64,000 bases of DNA from Malurus cyaneus samueli (GCA_009741485.1 CM019219.1:3535143-3599142), one strand, 5' to 3'; shown: positions 14,330 to 30,819, counted from the stretch's first letter. Numbers and translations: made by a program. Notes: generated by a model not told the origin, from the letters alone.

Positions 14330-15779
14330 GACGGCCATCCCCTGCTTATCCCGGCCCGGTTCTGCCCCGCTCCGTGTCACATCCTGCACTCTCCGCTCCT
14401 ACGAGACCCAACTCTTGGCCGGGCTGCTCGGTCCAGCCGCTCCAGCTGCCGAGCCACAGTTTCGTAACCCAGCAATGCCTTTTTATACCGCTTACAAATA
14501 ACTTGCATCCGTCCTGCAGCGCGGACTGCTCACATTACATTCGATTTGACTGCACTGACAGCTAAAGAATGCTGAAGGAAAAAGGCCACGCATTGTTACT
14601 TATCGGCGGCCATCTCCATCCTCAAAAAACCCCAACAAAAACAAACAAAAAACTCCAGAGTGAGCTCGACACGCTGTTACAAGCTTTCCCCTTTCCAACA
14701 AGTCTATTACTAATAATCAAAGCGCATCTGCCAAGCCGGGCCAAGGCAGGCAGCAGCCTGCTCTGCCCCCTCCTTTGCTCCATCACATCTGAACTGCTCC
14801 TGCATTCCTGGCTTTATCCCCCGGGGCATTTCCCTGTGACAAAGCGCCGGGACGGGAGCGCGCTCGAGTTATTTCTCCAAACTTTGCTGGAGCCGTACAG
14901 CCGGGCCCGGGTCCGCATCCGTACCCTTTTCTGCGGTTTGCACCAGTTTCCCCCAGTTCCGAGCCCTGCATCACTCCTCGGGGGGGTGAGAGATAAGTTT
15001 AATTCGGGTATGATTTTTTTTTTTCCCCCGGCACTTGGCAACGGCGGCCAAGCCGCATTCCTGCTCCAGTTTCTCGCTGAGCTGAGTTGAGCGGCGGCCA
15101 AGCCTTGTCTGCGCTCCTCCCCGAGCCGGGATGGGGATGGTGGGGCTGACCCTCCGCGCTTTCCCCGCCATCCCCGGCACATCCCCAGCCCCAGCTCACC
15201 CTGCCCGCAGGCTCCGCGCTGGATGGCGATGATGGGCGGCTGGCGGAGGCGCTCGGCTCGGCGGCTGGCGGCCCGCAGCTGGCAGGGGCTGGCGTAGGTC
15301 ACCGCATCGCTGCCGCACACGGGCTCGCTGCTGGTGCACTGGCAGCGCCCCGCGGCGATCGCTTGCGCACCGTGGCCGAGGCGGGCACCCGGCCCGGGCG
15401 CACCACGCACTGCAGCCCTTCTCCCAGGCGGCCGAGCCCCCGGGCCCGCACCCCGCCCTCTCCGCCCCGCAACCGGCAGCAGCCGCAGGCGTCCAGCACC
15501 GGCCCGCCGGACAGGCAGCGGGCAGCGCCGGCAGCGAGAGCGATCGCAGCGCTCGGACAGGCGGGCGGAGGGGCTGCCAGCAGCGAGGGCAGCGCGGAGG
15601 ACAGCAGGGCCGCCAGCAGCAGCGAACAGCCCCGCAGCGGCATCGCGGCGCGCTCCGGGCGGCGAAGGCGGCGAGCGCGTGAGGCGCCGGGGGCCGGGCG
15701 GCCGCTTTAAGCCGGGACGCGGCGGGGCGGGCGGAGAGCGGGCACGGCCCCCGGCTGGGCACCCCCGCACCGCCCCTCC
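14330..15779 (-). promoter_or_regulatory. HTRA1: HTRA1 CpG island and core promoter
   Basis: GC- and CpG-rich DNA surrounds exon 1 of HTRA1. The proximal promoter is 15,644-15,779, immediately upstream of the ATG. On the minus strand it carries a TTAAA element (15,705-15,709), about 62-66 bp before the ATG, and GC boxes around 15,720-15,735 (GGCGGGGCGGGCGG). The transcription start cannot be fixed from sequence alone. Upstream, the island is cut off by a minisatellite. Confidence 0.75.
15200..15643 (-). CDS. HTRA1: HTRA1 exon 1, frame-disrupted
   Basis: The first coding exon of the secreted serine protease HTRA1. The ATG at 15,643 opens a hydrophobic signal peptide ([20 protein letters not shown]) and reaches a cysteine-proline at 15,554. 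From there the expected protein changes frame repeatedly: ERCDRSRC in a second frame, [10 protein letters not shown] in a third, then VLDACGCC (15,476-15,499) and LQCVV/ASATV (15,368-15,415) back in the first frame. The Kazal-type part, [13 protein letters not shown] through [13 protein letters not shown] to RGACGQ, is in the second frame and reaches the donor (last base 15,200, then GTGAGC). Each change fits one absent base; seven omissions would account for all of them and also for the phase needed at the exon 2 junction. The exon encodes the IGFBP-like module (GCGCC motif) and the Kazal-like module. Because exons 2 and 3 are intact, sequence error in very GC-rich DNA is more likely than a pseudogene. 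Confidence 0.9.
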
Positions 15780-16440
15780 GGACAGCGACAGCCCCTGGGA
15801 CAGTGACATCCCCCTCGGGACAGTGACACCCCCACCGGGACAGCGACAGCCCCCTGGGACAGTGACATCCCCCTCGGGACAGTGACACCCCCACCGGGAC
15901 AGCGACAGCCCCCTGGGACAGTGACATCCCCCTCGGGACAGTGACACCCCCGGGACAGCGCAGCCCCCTGGGACAGTGACACCCCCCGGGACAGTGACAC
16001 CCCGTTCCGAACAGTGAGACCCTTCCCAGAACAGTGACACCCCCGAAACGTGACACTCCCCCCCGGAGCAGCGACAACCCCCGGGACAGTGACACCCACA
16101 GGGACAGTGACAGACCCCCTGGACATGACACCTCACAGGGACAGTGACACCCCCACAGGGACAGTGACACCCCGGGACAGTGACACCCCCTTGGGACAGT
16201 GACACCCTCACAGGGACAGTGACACCCCCACAGGGACAGTGACACCCTCACAGGGACAGTGACACCCCCACAGGGACAGTGACACCCCCACAGGGACAGT
16301 GACACCCACAGGGACAGTGACACCCACAGGGACAGTGACACCTCACAGGGACAGTGACACCCTCACAGGACAGTGACACCCCCACAGGGACAGTGACACC
16401 CTCACAGGGACAGTGACACCCCCTTGGGACAGTGACACCC
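15780..16440. repeat. 20-bp minisatellite in the HTRA1 promoter
   Basis: About 660 bp of tandem repeats with a core unit GGGACAGTGACACCCCCACA (20 bp; 16-22 bp variants). Between about 15,790 and 15,960 the monomers form a higher-order unit of 59 bp (three monomers: GTGACATCC, GTGACACCC and GCGACAGCC types) present about three times. From 16,150 to 16,440 the array is almost pure 18-20-bp monomers. It begins about 137 bp upstream of the HTRA1 ATG. The long minus-strand frames rich in VTVPxGVSLS are products of this repeat and not a protein gene. Confidence 0.95.
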
Positions 16441-16870
16441 GTCCCCGCCGCCTCGGCTGGTGCGGTCGCACGGCTCCGGTCCGGCGCTGCGCGCAGCGGG
16501 GAGATTTGGCGGTGAAAGCACCGAAATCGCGACAGGCGATTAAGATCAGGCTGATAACGCGCTCCTGCAAACACGGAAAGGGGGGGTGAAGGCTTCCCCA
16601 CCTCGGGAATTACGGGAAAGCAATCAAAAGTGAGCGCCGATAACGCTGGCCGCCGATAAGGGGATGGAGGAGCGCGGTCCTGCAACAGAAAGAGTGACGC
16701 GATACATGCATTATATGGAAATGTATGCAAATATCAGCCATTCCCAGCGGGAATGCCGGTATTCCCGCACACCCGTGACATTCCCGGCGCGGGAGGCGCT
16801 GGCCGGTACCCGAGGGATGGCAGGAAGGATGCTCCCGAGCCTTCTGCCCGCCCCCGCTTCACCCGAGATG
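16441..16870. promoter_or_regulatory. HTRA1: Distal CpG-rich promoter flank of HTRA1
   Basis: CpG-dense DNA resumes beyond the minisatellite, so the array appears to sit inside a once continuous island. An E2F-like TTTGGCGG lies at 16,505-16,512. Assignment to HTRA1 is by position only. Confidence 0.5.
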
Positions 16871-19800
16871 TTCAGAGCCGCAGGGCGAGGTGGATACCAG
16901 CAATTAGCAGAAGGTTAATCAACCGAAATAATAATGGAAAAAAAAAAAAAAATAAAAGTCGTTTTCCACCATCCCGCAAGCGGGCTGATCCCATTTATCC
17001 GGCAGCTGGGCAACAGCCAGAACCTATGGACAGCGGCCTCTCTGCCATCTGCTCTTTGGGCACACACAAGGTGCTCTGAAAGGCGGTTTAATTACACACA
17101 AGTGCCCTCCGAGGGACAGGGCATCCCTGCCAAAGCTGCGAGGAAACGGTTTAACTGAGCTGGAAATCGAGCAAAGCCAATTTTTTTTTTTTTTAAATTA
17201 GAAGCCGATTAAACTTTTGAACTTACTACCAATCTATAATTATTTAAGTGTACCTTTATCAGGCACCGATAACCAAGCAGCTAATGAACTTTACAGCCCA
17301 TTAGGCAAGATGAAATGCTGTTAACTGTTAGATGAGCTGCGACCGAGGAGTTGAGCTTGTCAGCAACTGCATGAATACAGAAACACTCAAGTCTTTTCTC
17401 CAAAGAAAAGTTTAACAACGAGCCACTTGAGCAGGTAGGAGCAGCGTTCCAAGTGTCAAAATTCAAATTATTCCAGGAAACAACGTAAAAACTTATAAAA
17501 CTGTGTGCAAAACTTACTGAACTGCTTAGTTAGTACCTGGAGTTTGGAAACAATGTACATACCAATGGTGCCTGGTAAAGTTCCATTGTGACTTCTTACA
17601 TCTGCTGCTTTCCAATAACTTCTACGCTCTGTAAAAAAAAAGAGATTTCAGGAGAATTACATTATTTCAGAAGTGACCCAAGCAGCAAAATGGAACAATT
17701 CCCAGAAAACTGCCTTAATACTAAAATAATTCATGTTAACAAGTCTAAGAAAAACTTAAAAATGTTTACACGTTTAAAGAGTTTTAATGTATGTATATAT
17801 GTATACATCTATGGAGAGATAAGGCAAAATATTTCCAAGTTATTAATCATTTATCCATTGCTTGTCGGCTACTTTTAATAGGCCTTTGGGTTTTATCGGC
17901 TTGGGGTTTTTGGTTTGGTTTGGGTTTTACCCTTTTTTTTTTTTTTTTTCTCTAAAGAGCAAAGCTATACAATTGGTTATTTTAAACAACTCAGCCAGCA
18001 GAATAGCCTCAAGCTCTTCTTGGTAAAAGTGTAAATCTTCTATAGAGTATTAAATATTTTATGATATTAATTTTATAGTGTTCATATAGGTACACAAAAT
18101 CCTGAAAATTAACACCTCGTTTTCCAGAAACTGAGCTAAGTCTTTGGGGAGGTTAATAAATGAGCTTACTGAAAATTAGATTTGTTAATTGTGGATCTGA
18201 TCTGTGCAGAAGCGCCTCAGACCCGAGAGGCACCGCGAACCAGTAATTTCATTTCTCCCCCACCTGTCTGCAGAGCAGCTCTCCAAACCGGCAGACATGA
18301 ACCACCAGAAAGGCCAAAAACGCGGCGTGAAAAACACTCTCCAGAGACGCAGCGGGAAAATATTTCATCTCCCGCTTTTCAAATGCAACTGGGTGACGGG
18401 AGGCTCCACCTAGAGATCACAGGCTAGAAATTCTCCTAGAGATAAGGAACTTTGCTGTCAGGGATGCTGTGCCATCCAGCCCTGCCCTGCAATGTGACCC
18501 TCGGAGCATCTGGGCACGCACGGAAGGGTGGGAAGCAAGTAAAGGATGAAAACAGAGCACTTGGCAGAGAAAAAAAAAAGGTAAAGTCTGGGTCTAGAAG
18601 GGTACCGGCCAGAAAAGAGGATGAAGGAGGTTTGGGAAGGCTGGAATGCTGATAATCTGAGCAAACTCCAACATCCTGGACTTTGCAGAGAGCTTTTCTA
18701 GGCTTATTCTGTCCGTTTGCTTCATTATTATTTATTATCATTTTGCTTCATTCCTTAATGGCTTCCTCTCAGATTTTCTGGGGAAAAAAACTGTAACATT
18801 TACTCCCACCTCCCAAAACCCCAGGGCTTCTCTACTTTAACATGACAAGAGAAGTCTTCCAAAAACAAAGAACAAACCTTTTTAAAAACATGTGCCGGAT
18901 TCATTGCTACATAGTGGGGGGGAAAAAAAAGTCATTGCTTTGAAAGAGAATGGCTGCAAACCAGGGAATTTAAAACTCCAGGTTCTTTTCCTGATATAAT
19001 CAGGACAAGCATTAACTCTTGGCATAATTTACAAACTAAATGAGCCATCAGGGTGTCTTTTGTAAAGCCTGCCATGAACCCAAGCGACCCGTCCCGAGAA
19101 ACAATTGCTAATCTGCACCAAGTACGTCTTTGTGGTCAGGTGGCATTTCCTTCCTGCAGAGGGCAAACCTACAGGCAGGAGCGCACGAATTCCACTGCAG
19201 ACTGTAAAACAAGTGTCGAAACTTTGTAATTCACAGAAAACAAAAGCAGTCCCTCCGCGGACTTGCAGCTGACACCCATCTTTTGAGAAGGGATGTGACT
19301 CAGGTGTCCCGACGTGCCCGGGGAGCATCAGGAGAACGCGGTGGTTGAAATTCCTACAAGATGTGCTCACCATACGTAGTGATATGCAAAATTCCATTCG
19401 TTTGAAATGCAAATCCCTGATTACAGTGTCGAAAGTGACACTTTGAAGAGCAGCGTTCAATTGCTGCCACACCATTAGTGCACCTTCACAAATGAGCATC
19501 AGCTTCTTTTGCTAAAAGGATGCACAGAAGTGAAAAATCCAGGCGGACACAACTCATTTACAGGGCAAGAGCCATGTTTTTCCAGACTGAATACTTCAGT
19601 ATTTCACTGAAAGACCTCAGAAATATTTCAGCAGCTCACAGGCTTGGAGCATCAAAGAGTTCATAGGCTATTCTCCAAAATACAGGTGACTACTAAGACA
19701 TTAAATGAAACTGGTAAGAAATAAAACTGTATGTAGCAGAGAATTCCACTTTTTAGATTTAAATGTTTAGACTAAAATTCCCTATCCACCTTTCCCCTTC

Positions 19801-20765
19801 TTTCACTTCTTCCCTCTCTCCCACATCTATTTAATATGCAATTATTTAATACTGTTAAATATAAATTAATAAATTCCATGAATTAAAAATATGAAATACT
19901 GTTAAAACAGTATTATTTCTGCCCCACACCTTCAAAGTGCATGCATTAGTTGCACTCTGTAATTTCTCCATCTATTATAATACTTACCATGAAACCTACA
20001 AAATAATAGCCTAAAAAAGAGCAAAAATTTAAAAGAAAAAAAACAAAAACCAAGCAACCTGGAACAGTCCAGTGACTTAAAAACGGATCTGGAGACTCCA
20101 CTTGTTATGTATGAAACGCATTTTAAAAGCAAATAGCAGACTTGACCGACTTTTAAAGCTGGAGTGTGACCCCTAGGTGGTGCTGACATCCTGTTATTCC
20201 ACGAGGGTAAGGAATATTTCACTTTATATTAAACAATATCCTGGAGCATCACCCCTCAGCAGCCTCCAGGAATGTGCACTGCAGAGTCAGCATGTCCATT
20301 TTCAGTAAATATTGTAACACAGTGGGTTTTAACCGAAAACTATACAGAAAAAATTACCTCTTCTGTAAAGGGGCAGAGTGCACAGCCAGGGGATGGCAGA
20401 GGAATCTGGATAATTGTGTAAAGTCCATTTCAGGAAAGCATTTCTGAGAGAGAACCTTTCTGATGTATCAAGATAAAGCCAGAAAAATCCATGTTACATT
20501 TTCTTCCCCTGGAATATGTTTTTAATCAATACCCCTTTCATAACATTTGAAACTTCTCAGAAGAAACTGAGAATAGCACAAGAAAATCAGCTCACTCTGG
20601 GCTGACTTTCAACTTCACTCCTGGGCTACACCAATCTGATCAGATTTGAAGAATTAGAAATGTTATGGCTGGAGAAAGGAGAATCTGATCTCTTACCTGC
20701 TGAAAAGGAATATATTGCTCTGATCAAATATTTACCATGGTGCAAAGAGACTCAACCAGATGTGA
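16871..20765. other. HTRA1-PLEKHA1 intergenic spacer
   Basis: A spacer of about 4 kb between the HTRA1 promoter and the PLEKHA1 3' end. It is AT-rich, with a 17-base T-run at 17,933-17,949 and an alternating TA/TG patch near 17,787-17,810. No exon, ARMS2-like frame or RNA gene is recognised. In primates ARMS2 lies in this interval. Confidence 0.75.
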
Positions 20766-22981
20766 TTTTAAGTTACCCAAACTGATTTATTGACAATTTA
20801 AATGTGACATATTTACAGCACTGTTTCTAAAATAATTTAACAATTTTCATAGATTTATAAAAGTACTGATAAATAGGAGACCCTGACAGTGACCAACCAC
20901 AAATATTTCCCTATGCTACTGAACTACAACAGTAGTTCTTTTCTTTTTTCATTTTTCTTTTTCCCTCTTTTTTTAAGTCCCATAATGGAGCTGCTTTACC
21001 TCCACCCAATGTGTAAAATTGCCAATACCAAAATATAATAAAATGACCATGCAGTGTGAAAGCTGTACCAGAGCAAGTGATTTCAGATGTTAGACTACAG
21101 TAAAAATATTACAATGCAAAGTGTCTTCCACACAGAATGTACTTGTGAAAAAATAAGCTTTTAAAGAGCTATTGGTTTATTTTTAGAGAAATTAAAACCT
21201 ACAACACTAGTACAGACATTTACAGTAACTTCCAATTCTGTGCTAGTTTTCACATATATCTAAAGAGTCAAACAAAACCAGTAATTTACAGATACCACTG
21301 CATGAAGACAGCGGTTAGTTAGCTTATGGATTAAAAAAAAAATAACCAAAACCAAAAGAAGGTGCTGATACAATTTAAGGTTTTGAAATCCATTATATTC
21401 CATTCTTATATGACACCAATTGTTCTATCCTGGGATCAACAAATTGCTGTGGTAAAGCCATCCATATCTCTCGTGCAGGAAGTCAGTTTGGAAGTTGGAG
21501 AGAAGATGGACTTGCCTGATATGTATCTTAGGTTCCTTAAGGAAGTCTCACAAAGCTGGACAATCAGGATCACAGTAAGCAGCAGCATGAGATATTTGTG
21601 GGGTTGGGATTAAAGCAAACATTTTTTTTCCAAAAAATGATGGAAAGTACACACCATCTAATCCAATACTTGAAATGTAAAGGTTCTCCTCGTTGGCATC
21701 ACTGATGCCCCATAACACAATGTACACAAACAACAAATACTCACTTTTTAAGAACACATATTGCACAGCAGTGGGTGCAACACCAGAACACCGGTACCCC
21801 TGGTGGAAATCTTCTGTTTCAAAGAGCTGTTTCAAACTACGCTAAACCAGAGCAACTCCAAGCCAGCAAGAACGGTTTGTGTACATCACTAACCCAAAAG
21901 TGTTTCAACAAGGTGAGAGAAAACACAGGCACTTCAGATTCTTAGTGCACCAAAAGTTAATAGGCCACGATTGCAGGACTAGAACAGTTCAGTACCAGTA
22001 ACGACAAAACTAAACGACGAGCTCTTCCACTGATCAATAGGGAAACAAGAACTGTTCACAAAGCACTGGGAAGGAAACCATTCTCCAAACAGTAACCAAA
22101 CAATACATTTAAACATTTAAGGAAACGTAATTGCTGCAAAGCCTAATGTAACACAACATAAACCCTACTTAGTTCAAAAGGTTTAAAGTGTCCCAATTCC
22201 AAAAGTCCAAATTCTCTTCTCCCCCCTCCGAAACATCACTACATGCAGTCCATGGAAATCCAAATGTGCAAAAAGTTATAACCCACCTTTAGGAGTGCAT
22301 CAAAAATAGGCTGACTATTCAAAATATTATTTTAGTGGAAATTTTACAGCACCATAACTAGAATTCCAAGGGAGTTCAGAATTCTTGTTCTGATAACAAA
22401 TCAGTTGACACTGTTGATCCTACAGAACGAAGAAAATGCTTTGTGCATTTCCTGGTATCTGAAAGTCATAGAGAGAAAAAATTCTCATCTATGCCTAAAA
22501 TCTTACTGTAGTTTAAGACAAAATTAAATAATCACATTTGTTGGCAATAAGTTCTCTGCAATAGAGTATTAGTTCCAAATTTAGTAACTCTGCCAGATTA
22601 GGAATTAGAAGATGCTGGTACCTTGCCTACTTGCAGAAGTACTTTTGTTTTTGTTGTTTTTAAATGCGTTTTGGGTTGTTCTTTCCTCTTAAATTGTGCA
22701 GTTTGGCCCCTCCCTAGTAAGTGATTTACCATCAGGCTTTGAGAAAACGCCTAAGGTCCATTTCTGACCCTCAGCTGCAAGGCAACACACAAACACATTA
22801 TATATACCCATGTGTGCACAGGAACACACACATACATATATATAACAGCAGTGCTCCGGTTTCGTTTTTGTATTTTTTTTTTTTTTTTTGTTCTCATTTC
22901 CTGGAATTTTCTTTGGTTCAAAGTCCGAGCAAGGAAATTAAAGGACCGAACAAATGGATCATTCTCCAAACACTTCCATCC
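20766..22981 (-). other. PLEKHA1: PLEKHA1 3' untranslated region
   Basis: This is the region after the PLEKHA1 long-form stop codon, AT-rich and without splice-flanked frames. Two AATAAA signals on the minus strand are candidates for its end: 21,181-21,176, followed about 40 bases on by a GU-rich TCTGTGTGG, and 20,791-20,786. The distal boundary is inferred from the second signal. A 17-base T-run (22,873-22,889 on plus) and a CA/TA-rich patch (about 22,790-22,845) lie close to the stop codon. Confidence 0.55.
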
Positions 22982-23311
22982 CTACACATCGCTAACTGGA
23001 AGGCTTGCATCATCCAGATCCACAAGGCCAGGATCCTGTTCCTGAGTGCCATTTTTGCTCCGGGGTTCCCAGGGGCCCCGTTCAGTCACTTTGGAAGTTG
23101 ATTCTCTTGGAGCGACAGCCTGGATCTTGTAGCTCCTTGGCTTGGCCTTGGTAAAAGACTCGTGAAATCCTCGCTTCTCCAAGGCAGGGGGTTTGGGGTG
23201 AGGGTTTGGGACCAGAGGGCTGCCGTGAGCGGCTGTGGAATGTGAGCTGGCTGCGGCTGGGCCGGCAGGACGGACAGCATGGCTGGGTTCGGAAGAAGAC
23301 TCGGGATGCTC
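22982..23311 (-). CDS. PLEKHA1: PLEKHA1 exon 12: C-terminal tail of long isoform
   Basis: The last coding exon (330 bp including the stop), with acceptor CTTTTTCCAG (AG at 23,313-23,312). It follows exon 11 in phase 0 and reads EHPESSSEPSHAVRP, then a serine/alanine/proline-rich stretch, then EKRGFHESFTKAKP and SKVTE. It ends DLDDASLPVSDV-type (LVDLDDASLPVSDV) at the TAG. The final SDV is a class I PDZ-binding terminus, known in TAPP1 to bind MUPP1 and related PDZ proteins (family knowledge). With this exon the protein is 411 residues, close to the roughly 404 of the human form. The middle of the exon (proline-rich, PLVPNPHPKPPALEKRG) diverges more than the ends. Confidence 0.96.
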   Translation of the reverse strand, partial: EHPESSSEPSHAVRPAGPAAASSHSTAAHGSPLVPNPHPKPPALEKRGFHESFTKAKPRSYKIQAVAPRESTSKVTERGPWEPRSKNGTQEQDPGLVDLDDASLPVSDV

Positions 23312-26715
<3,404 letters not shown>

Positions 26716-26963
26716 TCAGCTTCCCCCTGTCCCACCACCTGCAGCAGCACAACAGCCTAACCCTGCTGTTTAACCTTTTACTGAAACCCACAAGGACTTA
26801 ATTTCTTAACCCAGACATTTCTTAAGGTCTTACTCTGAATTTACTATTAAATGCACACAGCTATACAAAGCAATAAAACATCCTGAGGATCACATTCCCC
26901 CTGAGAACCATGGCATAGTTAAAGTGAAGAAGTGCTGCTATTTCACTGTCAAAGTTGTATTTA

Positions 26964-27197
<234 letters not shown>

Positions 27198-27819
27198 CTA
27201 CTATTGTTTTTTTTACCAATTTTAGTCCTAAAACTCTTTAGTTTACGAGTGGCACACATTCTACTACAAATATTTTTAATAGAAACATTCTAAATCATAC
27301 AAAGTTAAGTCTCAAAGTATTTATCATATGATTTAAAATGTCAAGTGAAGTTTAAAAATATTTATCATTCTAGTAAAATTTCTGTAGGTAGCCTGCTCAA
27401 AAAATTAGAAAAAAAGCAACAATATCCATGGGCTACTATAAAAGCAATTATTCCTTAGTCTATTGCCATTTGTAGGAGGGAAACAGTACAGACTCAGCCA
27501 CCTAACATGACTTAATGTTCTCCAAAGGTTTAGAGATTATATAAGCAGAAGAGAAACCCCTAAAATTGCTGCCTCAAATCAGACAGCACCCACACATCTC
27601 TAACCCTCGGTTCCCTGGCATTCCCCTGTTCTGCCCTTGTCCAAAGTTTGAAATACATTAACACAGAACCCTCAAAATGCATTTGATGCACAAAACTATG
27701 TCCATAAAGAGAGAGAACCCCACATGCACACATCAAGTTACTGAACAGTTTTCTGAGGAACAGCCTGGCCATGACCAAGCAGTGAATTCCTGTAATGGCA
27801 TCAGCGGTTCCCTCCTCAC

Positions 27820-27884
27820 CTCTGTTTGCATTCCTGAACTTTATGGACCTCCTTAAGTGGAATAACCCTGAGAGGCTCCTTTTC
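27820..27884 (-). CDS. PLEKHA1: PLEKHA1 exon 9: C-terminal PH domain
   Basis: A 65-bp exon with acceptor TTTTTCAG and donor AG/GTGAGG. It encodes EKEPLRVIPLKEVHKVQECK and Q, then two bases of a serine codon (residues 230-251). It is a middle segment of the second PH domain. Confidence 0.97.
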
Positions 27885-29959
27885 CTGAAAAAGGACAATC
27901 ATGTTTTAGTACAGTGTATCTAACAACCAGAACAGAAAGACAGAGGCCAGCACAGCTGGCAGCAGCACACTTACATATATGAGACTTTCAAAGCAGTCAC
28001 TTATGGAAAAGGTGGTGTCAACCAAAATTTCATTTGCTTTTGTAAGTATTAAACCAACCATGGGATTTGCAATGAAGAGAAGGACAAATCAAGAAGTAAA
28101 CCCAAAGAAAACCACCCCTGTTTTCTCAACCAGATCAGACAACTGACTCAGGCCTCAAGCAGCTCATTTCAGTAAAAGTGTGATTACATTAATTTGCTAT
28201 GAAACATCACCATAGAAGATGCTTTGTTAATTGGACTGCATGGCATGGCTTTACGTAAGATTAACTGTACCCTACACTTAATACAATTAAAAGTAACACA
28301 AAGTAACCAGTCCTGTGACACCTGTAAAAGAGCAAGTCCTGTCAAAGCATTCAGAAATTCTGTCACCATAACAAAAATAAGTTTCTCACAACAGGAAAAA
28401 AGTGAGAACATTCAAACAAGAAACACTTTCACTCTTCCCATGACAACATAATGTCACACATACTATTATTTTCCGGTGGTTGTTGCAGTGAACCACAAAC
28501 AAACAACAACTTATTTTACGTCCTCCTGTGTTTTCTTTAAGCCAAGTTACAATGGATTGCTTCAGCTGGCTACCACTTCCAGATAAAACAAAAGCTTTCA
28601 GCTCTGGAATGACTTCCCCTAATCATTTCTATAACAGATACTTTGGAGATTTATGCTGAGCAAACAGCAAATGTCACCCAAATGTCACAGTCCTCCAAGA
28701 GCAGTTTTCATTAGATCATTTTTCTCTCTAACAGATCACATGCAGAGTTTAAAACCCAATGTTTTCAGTTACTGTGCTCCTCTTACCCCCTCTCTGTTCT
28801 TAGATTCAATCATCCATTACAATGCACTTTCCAAGTACCAAATCAATTGAGAACAGCAAGATCATCTCTGGAGTACAGATACCTCCTGGAGGGAAACCCC
28901 AGCTCAGAAATGATAATTTTAGGAGTTTTGTATTGCCTGTATTCCACTCTGCTCCTATGGACTGACACAGGCTCAAGGACCCCAGTGAAACCTAAAAGTG
29001 CAAGTATTTCTACATCTTTCTATTATTCTCTCCCACAGTGCAATTCTTCACTGAGTTGGAACTTGTTTGTGAGCAATCTGCACTCAGGTTTGTTTTTTAA
29101 ATAAAAATAGAGAGTTTCTTACAGGCAATGAGTCAGAATTGTTCTGCTGACAGCTTAACAAAGATAATGATGCAAGATCAAACTCCTGCTACTGTTGGAG
29201 TTGCCCTCATTAGAAATGAAATCAAAATTCACTTCAGAAACAGCCTGAAATTTGGGTTCTTCACGTTTTACATTTTATGTTTGGCCTGTAAAGTCAATTC
29301 CCCTTAATTTATAATACTCTGCAACTCTGGTTTCATTGCTTAGTTACAGATTTTCTTACACTTGGTCTGTTTTCCCAAAAAAGGAATCCCACACTTAACT
29401 GCCTTCAGAACCTGCCATTTAGTTTTTAAATGAAGCCTGAAGGAACTCAACATCTGGTCAAAATCTGTCAGAAACTTAAGATGACAAGGGAAGAAGAAAG
29501 GTCATGAAACAAAAAGAAACTCTGCAAGTGTTGCTGCTGAACAGAAAATCAAGAGGTTTTTGTCTATCTTGGCTGCCCTGCTGAGACAAGTGTGTGGGAA
29601 AAGATCCCATCACCTGTATGATAAACACAATTCTTTAAATGCACAATTGCAAGATTACAGTTTTGTCTCTCCCACACTGATCAGCTATTTCAACAACACA
29701 ATCACGTGAGAGTGCAAAGTGACACAAGGTACTAATACAAAAATCAGGGTGACTGCAGAGTGTGTTTTATTGCTGTTCTTCAGTGCCCTACAGGCAGGCT
29801 CACAAACAGACTGAAGTACAAATTAACAGCTGTCCCATTCATTTTTTGCTCTCCCCAATCATGAAAAGTTATTACAGTATAGATTCAAGAGCTGCAGGAG
29901 CAGCACAGCCTATTTTTTCAAACACAAGCATACTCCTTCAAATTCTCTTGCAACCATCA

Positions 29960-30061
<102 letters not shown>

Positions 30062-30819
30062 TTAAGGGACAAGAAATAAACATTGATACATTCTATATAT
30101 AAAATAAAATACACTAACATGTCATGTATTATGCATCTATTGAACTATATTTATTATTCTAATTTTTATTTATAGTATATGATCTTGCATAAATCCATTT
30201 ATTCATAACTATTAAACATGTATTCATTAGTTATAATAATTATGTTACATCTTAATGTGTGGTGTGCAGGGATCTTTAGTGCCTCCAACATAAGCATGAC
30301 TGCCAAATTAAATATTTTTTTTTTGAAAACTGCAAATATTAAAAATTATTAAAGTTATTTTTTTCTATGATAATGTTTATTCAAACTGTACAAACTCAGC
30401 AGTAGAAATATAGGAAAAATTAAATGACAATACATTACAGGTTTCTAGTTTATTTTTAACTAGAAAAGGGATGTCACAAAAAGAAGCTTCATAATACAAG
30501 ATAAAACAAGTCTGAGAACTCAAAGATGTGTATGTTGCTTAATCTGTTCCTTATTCTTGCAAGCCATCATGTGAACAGTTCTACTTGTGGTAATGATAAG
30601 CCGTACAATTCTCCCTCTGAACTGAAAAATCAGCTTTTTCTAAATATTTTACTGATTTAGAAAGCAGGCACTGAACTCCTGTCCTAATTTAGATGTTTTT
30701 AATAAACAAAATAAGGATCTTGACAAAATTTAGAACAGAATCCCCAGCTGCAGGCACTGACCATAGTGTGGAAGTCTGTGCCCACACTTTACCTCCCCAA
30801 ACTATCTTCAGCAATATCA

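Noticed and set aside
14814..16341. Very long minus-strand open frames (about 380-465 codons) upstream of and across HTRA1 exon 1
   Set aside because: They are open because the 20-bp minisatellite and GC-rich island lack stops. Only short parts of them coincide with real HTRA1 exon 1 segments.
15780..16440. CRISPR-like array of short repeats
   Set aside because: The units are directly tandem with no unique spacers, and the sequence is from a vertebrate.
17780..17815. Alternating TA/TG patch as a promoter TATA element
   Set aside because: It is low-complexity sequence in the spacer with no associated gene start.
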